Origin: JBBQZU01 sp038207425
GTDB taxonomy: Bacteria > Bacteroidota > Bacteroidia > Flavobacteriales_D > Cryomorphaceae
NCBI GenBank assembly: GCA_038207425.1
Contig: JBBQZU010000007.1
Location: 1-64,000 of the forward strand
DNA: 64,000 nucleotides
Direction of reading: 5' to 3'
The position numbers and the translations under genes were made by a program. Of this stretch, positions 1 to 7,944 are shown in pieces; within the stretch, counting starts at the first letter, position 1, and each line of letters opens with the position of its first letter. Below the pieces are notes generated by a model. The model ran no database searches and was not told the DNA's origin. It saw nothing but the letters and a program-made list of their open reading frames with translations.

Positions 1-947
1 GTGGCTCGCGACTTTTTTGAAACTGCCCAACGGCATACCTTCCCACGATACCTTCAACCGATTTTTTGGCATGCCCGATCCGTTCGCGTTCGAGACAGCT
101 TTTGGCAACTGGGTGGCCGCGCTCATGGTTGGCGCGGAAGGCGAAGTGGTGGCCATAGAAGGAAAAACGACTCAGGGGGCAAAGGTAAACGGCAAGTCGC
201 CCATCCACATGGTGAGCGCATGGACGTGCGAGAACGGCCCTGCAATCGGTCAGGTGAAGGTGTCCGAAAAGTCGAACGAGATAACGGCCATCCCAGAGCT
301 GCTCTCCAAACGGGCGATAGAAGGCTGCCCACGGTCACCATAGATGCCATGGGCTGCCAAGAAAACATTGCCTTATTCATAAATGCGGCGAAGGCCGAAT
401 ATGTGCTTGCCGTGAAAGGCAATCAGGGCAGCCTGTATGAAGAGATAATCGACGAGTTCAGGTTTGCATCCAAACGATCGCAGAAAGCCGAAATGGACTT
501 TTGGCATGGCCGAATAGAAACGCGGAAATGCACAGTATTGACGGAGTGCAAGCACATCTCAGACCCAAAGAAGTGGGCCGACCTGCAACCCCTGGTGCGA
601 ATGGAAAGCATACGGGAATTCAAGAAAACAGTGAAAATAGAAACAGCCACAAGGTGCTACGTCAGCTCGCTTGATGGGGACGAAGGCAGTTTTCAGAAGA
701 GAATGCGCAACCACTGGCATGTAGAGAACAAATTGCACTGGGTGCCCGACGTGTCCTTTGGCGAAGATGTCAGCAGGAAGCGTGACGGCGATGCCGCACA
801 AAACTTTTCCTAGATTACCAAAATCGCTATCAACATGCTGAAAAACGAGAAAACATGTAAGCTTGGAGTCAAGTACAAGCGGAAAACAGCGGGTTGGGAT
901 GAAAATTATTTGCTTATTTTATTCGTTATTTAAACGCGTTTGCCCTG
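1..947 (+). mobile_element. ISAs1-family insertion sequence, right part, decayed
   Basis: The window opens inside an ISAs1-family (H-repeat-like) element. Its transposase remnant runs to about 933 and is followed at once by ACGCGTTTGCCCTG (934-947), which resembles the terminal inverted repeat of this family. The left end lies outside the window, so the target duplication cannot be checked. The transposase carries a frameshift and an in-frame stop, so the copy is not autonomous. Confidence 0.75.
2..933 (+). pseudogene. ISAs1-family transposase, 5'-truncated by window, frameshifted, with in-frame stop
   Basis: Frame 2 reads LPNGIPSHDTFNRFF, the hallmark ISAs1 N-terminal motif, and continues to AIEGKTTQGAK and the stop at 341-343. 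The rest of the protein (VTIDAMGCQ, then HVENKLHW near the C terminus) is in frame 1, so a frameshift lies at about 328-331, in GGCTGCCCACGG. A TAG at 811-813 then interrupts frame 1 after DAAQNFS. The normal family ending (KIAINMLKNEKT, then GWDENYLL) continues in frame to TAA at 931-933. The usual AIDGK motif is AIEGK here. DDE transposases of this family cut and paste the element; this copy should be inactive. Confidence 0.85.
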
Positions 948-1056
948 ACGAAACACATTCAAATGTAAAGAATTGATAAAAAAAATGTTAAGATACGCGT
1001 GATAATAGAACAGTTAAGAAAGAAAAGCGTTTCTTTATAGTATTAAAATTTTAGAA

Positions 1057-1206
1057 ATGGCAAGAAAGAAAAAGGCAGAAGACGCAAAAGAGTTGATGCC
1101 CAACATAAAAGTACGACTCGACGGAAAAACAATCATCACTATACGCGACATGGCGAAATTCGATTTCTGGAAAGAGAAGTTTCCCAATGCAGTGGTAATT
1201 TCCTAA
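1057..1206 (+). CDS. Small basic protein of unknown function (49 aa)
   Basis: An ATG at 1057 opens a 49-codon frame ending in TAA at 1204-1206. The product begins MARKKKAEDAKELMPNIKVR and continues with a stretch predicted as beta strand and turn (LDGKTIITIRD), then KFDFWKEKFPNAVVIS. It has no signal peptide or membrane segment. A strong hairpin terminator starts 6 bp after the stop, which supports a real short transcription unit. I do not recognise the family. The gene stands alone between the IS remnant and a convergent gene. Confidence 0.6.
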   Translation: MARKKKAEDAKELMPNIKVRLDGKTIITIRDMAKFDFWKEKFPNAVVIS

Positions 1207-1235
1207 AAAATATCCGGCTTATGCCGGATTTTTTG
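1205..1235. terminator. Bidirectional rho-independent terminator
   Basis: ATCCGGC (1212-1218) and GCCGGAT (1223-1229) form a perfect 7-bp stem with a TTAT loop. It is flanked by A6 on the left and T6 on the right, so it can act on both strands. It separates the 49-aa gene from the convergent gene ending at 1241. Confidence 0.85.
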
Positions 1236-1240
1236 TTTTG

Positions 1241-1789
1241 CTATTCATTGCTAAGAACTTCCTGAATCTGATCTATATACTTTTGCTGGAAGATGCCACG
1301 TGCTGCCCATTTAACTCTGCCATCAGCACCAATGAGCAGAAAATAGGGCTCCTTCTTATCATCAACACCAAATTCATTGAAAGGCTCCCTTGGGCCGGAA
1401 TAGATCAATAAATTGTCTATTACGAGTTTTTCGTTATTCTCTCGTAACTTTTTTACAACATTTGGTTTTGAAATTTGACTTGCACCAGTGAATAGTGGTA
1501 TGAACCATACTTTCACATCGTACATCTGATCCATGAGTCCGGTCTTGGTAATGTACCTGTTAAAAACAGGAACCTGCCATGTACGAAGCTCGTTTTCAGC
1601 TTTTTGGCTAGTACCAATACCAATGAGAACAAATCCCTTTCCGAATAGATTTTCGCTTTGGTACTCTGTGCCGTGCACATCTTCAAGTGGCACTTGTGGA
1701 AATGATTTACCAACCTGACTAAATCCGGAAAACGAAGTGAAGACAAAGAGCAACGTCAAAAGCTGATTGGCCAACGCACTGCAAATCAA
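1241..1789 (-). CDS. Periplasmic thioredoxin-like-fold protein
   Basis: 182 aa. The N terminus has a hydrophobic export signal (LLTLLFVFTSFSGFSQ), so the mature protein should be periplasmic. The body has the pattern of a thioredoxin-like domain (GKGFVLIGIGTSQKAENEL, later EPYFLLIGADGRVKWAARG), resembling DUF4174/ATP10-type proteins, but there is no CxxC redox motif and a thiol-disulfide function is not supported. The start is taken as TTG at 1789, which overlaps the stop of the upstream peptidyl-prolyl isomerase gene (TTGA), indicating translational coupling. No ATG precedes the signal sequence. Specific function unknown. Confidence 0.75.
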   Translation of the reverse strand: MICSALANQLLTLLFVFTSFSGFSQVGKSFPQVPLEDVHGTEYQSENLFGKGFVLIGIGTSQKAENELRTWQVPVFNRYITKTGLMDQMYDVKVWFIPLFTGASQISKPNVVKKLRENNEKLVIDNLLIYSGPREPFNEFGVDDKKEPYFLLIGADGRVKWAARGIFQQKYIDQIQEVLSNE

Positions 1790-2421
1790 AGCCTGGCAAT
1801 ACTTTTAATACTCACCACTTCCTTAGGCCAGTCGCCCATGCCATTAAATTTGCCGGTTGGTACTTGCCTAATTTGATTTACTACATCCATACCAGCCGTT
1901 ACTTTGCCAAAAACAGCATAACCCGGATTGCCTTGGTTATAGTTTAAAGAGCTATTGTCAACCACATTGATAAAGAACTGGCTTGTCGCGCTGTTAGGAT
2001 CATTTGTTCTGGCCATTGCAAGAGTTCCGACAAGATTCTTCAATCCATTGCGACTTTCGAGTTCTATAGGGGCATTGGTTTGCTTCTGAGTACCGTCAGG
2101 AATAAATCCCCCGCCTTGAATCATAAAATTTGATATCACCCTGTGAAAAATAGTGCCATTGTAGTAACCTTTGTCAACGTAAGAGAGAAAATTCTCGACA
2201 GTAACAGGTGCATTTTGCGCATCAAGCGCTATAGTAATCTCTCCTAAACTCGTAGTCATTACTACATAGATATCCTCTTTTGCCGGTTCATTCATTTTCT
2301 CTTCGTTTTGCTGGGTTAATTCGTCATTTGTTTGAGCTTGTTGTAGTCCTTTTGGCTCAGGCACTCCGTTGCACGCAATTAAAACTGCTGCCAGTGAGTA
2401 TAGTAGAGTTCGTGTTTTCAT
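1786..2421 (-). CDS. Peptidyl-prolyl cis-trans isomerase, cyclophilin type, lipoprotein
   Basis: About 211 aa. The start ATG at 2421 gives MKTRTLLYSLAAVLIACNG, a lipoprotein signal with the cysteine after LIA, so the enzyme should be anchored to an envelope membrane. The cyclophilin domain fills the rest, with GYYNGTIFHRVISNFMIQGG, the substrate-loop motif NSATSQFFI and the late GYAVFGKV segment. It catalyses proline isomerisation during folding of exported proteins. The frame stays open upstream to 2520, but a TACATTTG promoter element at 2427-2434 sits 5 nt before the 2421 ATG and decides the start. The gene is coupled to the thioredoxin-like gene downstream. Confidence 0.9.
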   Translation of the reverse strand: MKTRTLLYSLAAVLIACNGVPEPKGLQQAQTNDELTQQNEEKMNEPAKEDIYVVMTTSLGEITIALDAQNAPVTVENFLSYVDKGYYNGTIFHRVISNFMIQGGGFIPDGTQKQTNAPIELESRNGLKNLVGTLAMARTNDPNSATSQFFINVVDNSSLNYNQGNPGYAVFGKVTAGMDVVNQIRQVPTGKFNGMGDWPKEVVSIKSIARL

Positions 2422-2426
2422 GAATG

Positions 2427-2434
2427 CAAATGTA
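2427..2434 (-). promoter_or_regulatory. Bacteroidota -7 promoter element (TACATTTG)
   Basis: On the minus strand TACATTTG matches TAnnTTTG and lies 5 nt before the isomerase ATG (2421). Transcription would start at or next to the start codon, predicting a leaderless or nearly leaderless mRNA. No clear -33 TTG is seen. Confidence 0.6.
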
Positions 2435-2588
2435 AGGTCTCTGAAGTGTTTATGGAGGTTTTTGCGAAAGTTAAAATATGCGCTTATGCTGAGATGGTTA
2501 AGATATGATACATTAAGCACTAAGTTTACTGCGAAGACATTGAAGTTATTCTAACATAATATAATTCAATATACTCACATTGAATACA

Positions 2589-3941
2589 TTACAAAAACTC
2601 ATTCGCAATGTTTGCAAGTTCGCTTCGCTCGCCTTTTTGCAGCGCAATATGTGCTGCAATGGGGTGGTCCTTTACCCTGTCAATCAGATAAGAGAGCCCG
2701 TTGCTTTGGCTATCAAGATAGGGTGTATCAATCTGATGTATATCGCCGGTAAGCACAATCTTGGTATCATCACCTGCGCGTGAAATAATCGTTTTCACCT
2801 CATGCGGAGTAAGGTTTTGTGCTTCGTCAATGATGAAAAATATCTTAACCAGGCTTCGTCCGCGAATATATGCCAATGGCGAAATGGCTATTTTCTCAGT
2901 TTCGAGCATAGTCTCAATCCGCTTGTAGTTTTTATCGGTCACTTTAAACTGACTTTTGATGTAACCGAGGTTATCCCAAAGCGACTGCATATAAGGATCG
3001 AGTTTTGACTTGATATCACCAGGAAGGTAACCGATATCCTTATTACTGAGTGGCACCACTGGTCTTGACACAAATATCTGTCGGTAATTGATGCGTTGCT
3101 CCAATGCGGCTGCCAGTGCCAGAAGCGTTTTGCCCGTACCTGCCATACCTTGTATGGTCACGAGTTTTATATCGGGGTTCATCAAGGCATGAAGGGCAAA
3201 GCTCTGTTCGGCATTCAGTCCTTTGATGCCATAACATTCCATATCATGAACCCTTTCAAGAAGATTATCTTTTTTGTTGTAGTAGGCATTCACCACTTTA
3301 CGCCGTGATTTCAAAGTAAAATACATGTTCGCGGCTATCTCTTTAGCTTTCAGCAGAGCAGGATCACCGATACCTGTAGCATAGAGATCATCAATAAGCT
3401 TCTCTTCAACTTTATCAATAAGTAATTGATTTTCATGCAGGCTCTGTACATCTTTTACTTTACCGGTTTCATAATCTTCAGCAAATATATTCAGGGCTTT
3501 TGCCTTTAGTCTCAGGCAAATATCCTTACTAACGAGTATTACTTTTCGCTCTTTGAATTCATATTGGAGCTGCAGCGCACAGTCTAGAATCTTATTGTCA
3601 TACTTGCTGTCGCCAAATATCTTTTCTGAGTTAATTCCGGCGCCTTCTGAATGAAGAATTACTTTAAAGTTACCGCGGGTTCTGCCATTTAGTGGCACCC
3701 AATCACTTATGAGTTTCTCTTTGGAAATACCATCAACAAAGCGAATGAATTCTCTTGCTTCAAAGTTTACAGTTTCATTGCCTTTTTTGAAATTGTCAAG
3801 CTCTTCGAGTACCTGAATTGGGATTGCTATATCGTGTTCCTGAAAATTTTTAATCGCATTGCTATCATAAAGTATTACCGAAGTATCGATAACAAAGATT
3901 TTTTTGTCTCTACTCGGGGTGATTTTCGCTTTTCTGGCCAT
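2589..3941 (-). CDS. PIN domain-PhoH family ATPase
   Basis: 450 aa. The N-terminal PIN domain (about 12-150) starts KIFVIDTSVILYDSNAI with the acidic residues expected of a ribonuclease site. The C-terminal PhoH domain (about 245-450) has Walker A GMAGTGKT, the segment VSRPVVPL, Walker B FFIIDEAQN and KIVLTGD. This PIN-PhoH layout is known from the YlaK/PhoH2 group, for which RNA unwinding coupled to cleavage has been described. Here the role in RNA metabolism is by homology only. The gene is monocistronic. TACCTTTC, one base off the promoter consensus, lies upstream. Confidence 0.9.
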   Translation of the reverse strand: MARKAKITPSRDKKIFVIDTSVILYDSNAIKNFQEHDIAIPIQVLEELDNFKKGNETVNFEAREFIRFVDGISKEKLISDWVPLNGRTRGNFKVILHSEGAGINSEKIFGDSKYDNKILDCALQLQYEFKERKVILVSKDICLRLKAKALNIFAEDYETGKVKDVQSLHENQLLIDKVEEKLIDDLYATGIGDPALLKAKEIAANMYFTLKSRRKVVNAYYNKKDNLLERVHDMECYGIKGLNAEQSFALHALMNPDIKLVTIQGMAGTGKTLLALAAALEQRINYRQIFVSRPVVPLSNKDIGYLPGDIKSKLDPYMQSLWDNLGYIKSQFKVTDKNYKRIETMLETEKIAISPLAYIRGRSLVKIFFIIDEAQNLTPHEVKTIISRAGDDTKIVLTGDIHQIDTPYLDSQSNGLSYLIDRVKDHPIAAHIALQKGERSELANIANEFL

Positions 3942-4635
3942 AAAGAACTTAGTTGCTCGAAAGGTAAGTTCATCAAGTGTACACTATGCGTAGGTCATTT
4001 TGCACTTTTCCACATTTACCGGTTAAAACTTTATAAATTGCTGTAAAACAGTAAAGGGAACAAATCTTTACGATTTATTCCCTTTCAAGTGCGAGCGACC
4101 TTAATCGCTGTTGTTGGTTGATTTACTGTTGGCAAACTTTCCCATTTTGCTATTAAAGCTCAGGTTCAAACCCTTTCAACAAAAAGCGTGTTTTCCTAAC
4201 TCTGCGCCAAGCGCTTAGTTAATACAGTATCACATGGGTGTTTTTAGTTTGCATTGCAAATCAAAAACGGATACTGCTGAAAATTCAGCCTGCACTTCGC
4301 GGTCATCACAAGGATGCTCGCTACCGGTTATTCGCTTCTGTGAACCTAATCATTTCAATAAGACCGAAGTCAATATCATTCACGAGTTACCACGCACACG
4401 GAACGTCTGGCATACCAGCTATGCGTATCACCGCATCATTCCGCTTTGTCAAGAAGGTTACATCTCGTTCGATGTGTCCGTTATCTCTCAATCAACTGTT
4501 GTAAAGGTAGCAATCACATTGAACCATGCAAATTTTTCTTTGCTCGATTTGCACACAGTATACTCACAAAGCTTTTGAACAAATGTTTATAACTACTATA
4601 GGCCTGATTATAATTATGGTAAGTGGAATGGAATG
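3942..4635. other. Gene-poor 694-bp stretch with a possible degraded gene end
   Basis: No convincing gene is present. Two overlapping plus-strand frames (4234-4578 and 4238-4504) have no recognisable content. On the minus strand, a 23-codon open tail (GLNLSFNSKMGKF and onward) ends with TAA at 4101-4103. A hairpin follows 15 nt later, as expected for the end of an outer-membrane-type gene, but the frame is closed upstream by TGA at about 4176. This may be the relic of a deleted gene. Confidence 0.4.
4053..4085 (-). terminator. Hairpin, possible terminator on the minus strand
   Basis: AAAGGGAACAAATC (4053-4066) pairs with GATTTATTCCCTTT (4072-4085) over 14 positions with one mismatch and a 5-nt loop. 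On the minus strand it follows the open tail ending at 4101. It could mark the end of a lost gene, or of an RNA transcribed leftward. The T-tract is short, so termination strength is uncertain. Confidence 0.45.
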
Positions 4636-4902
4636 CTACAATTCCGTTACGTAGATTGCATCGAGCTGGGTTTTACCCTTTCTGGTAAGATAGTAGCCAT
4701 TTTTATTGTCTATAAAACCGCCGATATATAATTTCGTGATGCGTTCTCCTATTTTACCCTGGCCCACAGAAAGTTCTTTGTCGTTTTCAATGGCCTTCCA
4801 AAAACATCTCTCCAGATTCTGCAACTTTATACGGCTTCTTTCATTGTCAGTGTCTCTATTGTTCTTAATGATGTCCATAATCAAGCCGTCGTATCTGTCC
4901 AT
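4636..4902 (-). CDS. Small hypothetical protein, possible winged-helix fold
   Basis: 88 aa from ATG at 4902 (MDRYDGLIMDIIKNNRD). The frame also permits a GTG start at 4938 that adds 12 residues. The C-terminal half, ERITKLYIGGFIDNKNGYYL followed by TRKGKTQLDA, has the helix-turn-beta-hairpin pattern of winged-helix DNA-binding proteins. The whole protein is charged and probably cytosolic. It stands alone, 166 bp downstream of the acyltransferase gene on the same strand. The function is not recognised and a regulatory role is inference from the pattern. Confidence 0.6.
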   Translation of the reverse strand: MDRYDGLIMDIIKNNRDTDNERSRIKLQNLERCFWKAIENDKELSVGQGKIGERITKLYIGGFIDNKNGYYLTRKGKTQLDAIYVTEL

Positions 4903-5068
4903 AATATTGTAATTGATGAATTTGAGAAAATATTTCACTTAAATTGCGTCTACATACAGCAGATTAACACAATGTCACCTTCGATTTAAGCGGGCTCTAA
5001 AAATATAAAAATGCGCATCGCTTTGTTGCCATGTTGAAAACTAAATTATCAGAGGCAAGCCTTCTCGT

Positions 5069-5629
5069 TTACACACCGTACATGCTGTTCTCTGGGTGTC
5101 TGGCTCTGATTTTTGAAAAATATAAATGCAGCTTTTCAAAATCAGTCTCTATATTGCCAGAAGCAATCAGAGGCATACCAATCATTACGGTTTTTGAGCC
5201 ATAATCGAAGCCTACGGGTACTATGGGCACTGCTGCTGCCAATGCCATATGGTAGAATCCTGTTTTCCATGTATTTACTTTACTGCGTGTGCCTTCCGGG
5301 GTTACGCAAATAGCAAAGTCTTCAATCTCTTTAAAAAGCTCCACAACATTCTCTACAAAACTGTTCTTTTTACTCCGGTCTACAGGATACCCTCCTAGAT
5401 GTACCATCAGTTTCCGCACTGGGAAAATAAAGAGCTCTTTTTTCGCTACATACCGAGCATTGATATTCAAAATTTTGCGGGCTGCAACTCCTATCGGGAA
5501 ATCAATATTGCTGGTATGTGGAGCAACTATGAGCACATATTTCCGTAAAGCCGGAAAGGGCTTCTCAATTTTCCAGCCGACAAGTCTGAACCATTTCACA
5601 CAAAGCCAAACGAATAATTTGCTAATCAT
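5069..5629 (-). CDS. 1-acyl-sn-glycerol-3-phosphate acyltransferase-family protein (PlsC-like)
   Basis: 186 aa. The catalytic HX4D motif is HTSNID (about 37-42) and the glycerophosphate-binding motif is TPEGTRS. The N terminus (LFVWLCVKWFRLVGW) is amphipathic/hydrophobic and suggests association with the inner membrane. The family transfers acyl chains to lysophosphatidate or related acceptors. At 186 aa this is a short version, so the acceptor may differ from that of classical PlsC. The ATG at 5629 is clear. It is divergent from the exonuclease-domain gene at 5700, with 70 bp between them. Confidence 0.85.
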   Translation of the reverse strand: MISKLFVWLCVKWFRLVGWKIEKPFPALRKYVLIVAPHTSNIDFPIGVAARKILNINARYVAKKELFIFPVRKLMVHLGGYPVDRSKKNSFVENVVELFKEIEDFAICVTPEGTRSKVNTWKTGFYHMALAAAVPIVPVGFDYGSKTVMIGMPLIASGNIETDFEKLHLYFSKIRARHPENSMYGV

Positions 5630-5684
5630 GGGCGCAAATAAAGTGAAAATATAAAATCAATGCATCAACTCCGTCATTAATGAA

Positions 5685-5692
5685 TAATTTTG
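5685..5692 (+). promoter_or_regulatory. Bacteroidota -7 promoter element (TAATTTTG)
   Basis: TAATTTTG matches TAnnTTTG and ends 7 nt before the TTG start at 5700, predicting a transcript starting at about the start codon. No good -33 TTG is seen. Confidence 0.5.
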
Positions 5693-5699
5693 CACCCGA

Positions 5700-7019
5700 T
5701 TGACGTACGCAATTATTGACATAGAAACCACCGGTGGCAGTTTTAAAACAGGGCGAATCACCGAAATAGCAGTATACCTTCACAGCGGTTCCCGACTGAT
5801 TGATGAGTATACAACTTTGGTAAATCCCGAAGTGCCGATCCCACCTTTCGTTGCTAAACTCACCGGCATTACTGATAAAATGGTGTCTGTGGCGCCTACC
5901 TTTAGCGAAATTGCAAATGAAGTTCAAAATTTCACAGCTGGCGCGGTATTCGTAGCACACAATGCGAATTTCGACTACAACTTCATCCGCGAAGAGTATA
6001 GGAGACTTGGAATGGAATTTCGCCGAAAGCGACTGTGCACCGTGCAGATGAGCCGCAGAGCTTTTCCAGGATTACCTTCCTACAGCCTCGACAAAATTAC
6101 CAGCGAACTTGGAATTGCACTCGACGGACATCACAGAGCCGATGTAGATGCATTGGCTACAATGAAACTGTTTGAAAAAATTCTCGAAGTACAAAGCCTT
6201 AAAACTCTATTTGAGAATTACGTGGGCTTACCAGACATGACGGGCATAAGAAGCCCTTTGATTACTCAGGAAATACTGAGGTCAATCCCTGACGAGTGCG
6301 GTGTATACCGATTCTTTGATGCTGATGACAAATTGATATTCGTAAAGCGTAGCGATAATATGCTTACGTCAATATGCGAGCGGCTGGCCAATCCAGAAAT
6401 TGATACAGTGAGAAAGATGCGCGCCGATCTTTATAGAATCGAATACACTGAAACAGGGAGTGCTATGCTCGCACAGCTCCTTGAAGCCGATTTGGTGCTG
6501 GAGAATATGCCACATTATAACCGCGGCAAATTTTCATTAAAAACGGACTATGGAATCTACCTTCAAACATCAAATGGCAAGGATGCTATCGTGTTAGCTA
6601 AGCGAAGGGGCAATGACAAGGCATTGATCTGTTTTTCAAGCTTTTTTGAAGGTTTAGACTTTTTGAAGTTCAAGGCCAAAGAGTGGGATATTCATGTTTC
6701 GCAGATATCAGCAGGGTATACACCGATCCCAGGAATAGTGCTCGGAGAGTATGCCGATCCTGAAACGTATTCGAATTTCTCGCTTTTGTCAGGGCATTTT
6801 TTGATCGAAGATGAAGGTCGCAATATTGATGAGAAAACCATTGTGCTGGTGAAAGATGGTATGCCGGTAGGTTTTGGGTATTATGACTTTAATCATGCAC
6901 CTTCGGGTTTTGATCAAAGCGACCTTCAGTATCGCTTCGGCTTACACCCTGAGCTTGAGATGGTAATTCGCAAATTTATTGAGAAGAAGCGTTTTGAGCG
7001 CATCATACCACTCGATTAG
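5700..7019 (+). CDS. DnaQ-type 3'-5' exonuclease domain fused to a GIY-YIG (UvrC N-terminal)-like domain
   Basis: 439 aa. Residues about 1-165 form a DEDDh exonuclease domain: DIETTGG, HNANFDYNFI and HHRADVDAL supply the expected acidic and histidine ligands. Residues about 195-275 resemble a GIY-YIG nuclease domain (CGVYRFFDADDKLIFVKRS), but the second half of the signature, normally YVGKS, is FVKRS, so nuclease activity there is doubtful. The C-terminal third has no motif I recognise. Related DnaQ/UvrC-like fusions are widespread in Bacteroidota and are annotated as polymerase III epsilon-like proteins; a role in DNA repair is inferred. The start is TTG at 5700, since no ATG precedes the exonuclease motif. 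Confidence 0.85.
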   Translation: MTYAIIDIETTGGSFKTGRITEIAVYLHSGSRLIDEYTTLVNPEVPIPPFVAKLTGITDKMVSVAPTFSEIANEVQNFTAGAVFVAHNANFDYNFIREEYRRLGMEFRRKRLCTVQMSRRAFPGLPSYSLDKITSELGIALDGHHRADVDALATMKLFEKILEVQSLKTLFENYVGLPDMTGIRSPLITQEILRSIPDECGVYRFFDADDKLIFVKRSDNMLTSICERLANPEIDTVRKMRADLYRIEYTETGSAMLAQLLEADLVLENMPHYNRGKFSLKTDYGIYLQTSNGKDAIVLAKRRGNDKALICFSSFFEGLDFLKFKAKEWDIHVSQISAGYTPIPGIVLGEYADPETYSNFSLLSGHFLIEDEGRNIDEKTIVLVKDGMPVGFGYYDFNHAPSGFDQSDLQYRFGLHPELEMVIRKFIEKKRFERIIPLD

Positions 7020-7032
7020 ACTTGGCTACATC

Positions 7033-7647
7033 CTAATTTTCTTTTGTAAATTTCGATATAATGCCAAGCACCTGCGGTATCATTGCTTTGATGCCATCGT
7101 TCACAACAACAAAATCAACAAAAGGCTCGCGCGCTGCATCCGTCCACTGAGCGGCTATGCGTGCATGAGCATCCTGACGGGATATCTTGTCACGTGCCAT
7201 AATTCGTTTAATTCTCAAATCTTCAGGAGCAACAACCAGAATGATAGCGTCTAGGTCCGTGTATGACCCAGTTTCAATCATAATTGCTGCTTCTCTTACC
7301 AACAAATGTTGTTCCTGGTGTTGTGCGACCCACTTTATGAATGAGTCGCTTACTGCAGGATGCACCAATCCATTAAGTTTTTTACGAAGTGAGCTGTCGC
7401 CAAAAATCTTCTCGGCCAAGAACCGGCGGTTTAATGTGCCATCTTCAAATGCCTTGCTGCCAAAGAGAGATATAATACCTTTTTGAACGTCCGTATCAGA
7501 ATTCATCAACCCTTTCGCGGCTGTATCTGAGTTAAACACAGGCACATCATGTACCTTGAAAATTTCGGCCACCGAAGACTTGCCTGAACCTATGCCCCCC
7601 GTGATGCCGAGAAGTAGCGGTTTATTTTTTGGCAAGCTCTTGCTCAT
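7033..7647 (-). CDS. coaE: Dephospho-CoA kinase
   Basis: About 204 aa. It catalyses the last step of coenzyme A synthesis, ATP-dependent 3'-phosphorylation of dephospho-CoA, in the cytosol. P-loop GITGGIGSGKSSVAEIF lies near the N terminus, followed by VPVFNSDTAAKGLM, the LNGLVHPAV segment and IMARDKISRQDAHARIAAQW near the end. The frame is open to 7761, but the ATG at 7647 (MSKSLPKNKPLLLG) places the P-loop at the usual distance. It overlaps the end of yajC by 26 bp. Last gene of the nusB-DUF1573-yajC-coaE operon. Confidence 0.92.
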   Translation of the reverse strand: MSKSLPKNKPLLLGITGGIGSGKSSVAEIFKVHDVPVFNSDTAAKGLMNSDTDVQKGIISLFGSKAFEDGTLNRRFLAEKIFGDSSLRKKLNGLVHPAVSDSFIKWVAQHQEQHLLVREAAIMIETGSYTDLDAIILVVAPEDLRIKRIMARDKISRQDAHARIAAQWTDAAREPFVDFVVVNDGIKAMIPQVLGIISKFTKEN

Positions 7648-7939
7648 CAGGGTTACCATCAGGAGAGATGGCCGACTTTTCAATACGAAGCTTGGCTCCG
7701 CCGGCATCAAGGAGCACTGTGCGCTCATGCACTTCAAGCACACGGCCGTGAATTCCTCCAATGGTGACTACCTTGGTGCCTTTTTCGAGTGATTCGCGAA
7801 ACTTCTTGGACTCCTTTGCTTTCTTCGCCTGTGGTCTGATCATGAAAAAGTAGAAGATGGCAATAATTGCCACCCAAAATATTGGGCCAATAAAGGGATT
7901 ACTGTCACCGGCCTGAAGCAGTATGCTAAGTGTATGCAT
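7622..7939 (-). CDS. yajC: Preprotein translocase subunit YajC
   Basis: 105 aa. One membrane segment near the N terminus (PIFWVAIIAIFYFFMIRPQ) is followed by the conserved RPQAKKAKE sequence and a small domain KVVTIGGIHGRVLEV. YajC is an accessory subunit associated with SecDF at the inner-membrane Sec translocon. The size and motif placement match the family. It sits between a DUF1573 lipoprotein gene (5 bp upstream) and coaE (overlapping). Confidence 0.95.
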   Translation of the reverse strand: MHTLSILLQAGDSNPFIGPIFWVAIIAIFYFFMIRPQAKKAKESKKFRESLEKGTKVVTIGGIHGRVLEVHERTVLLDAGGAKLRIEKSAISPDGNPDEQELAKK

Positions 7940-7944
7940 TGTAT

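Noticed and set aside
4234..4578. Plus-strand frame of 114 codons
   Set aside because: No recognisable motif, unusual composition rich in Ser/Thr/His, and a second overlapping frame of similar length; kept only as an unexplained region.
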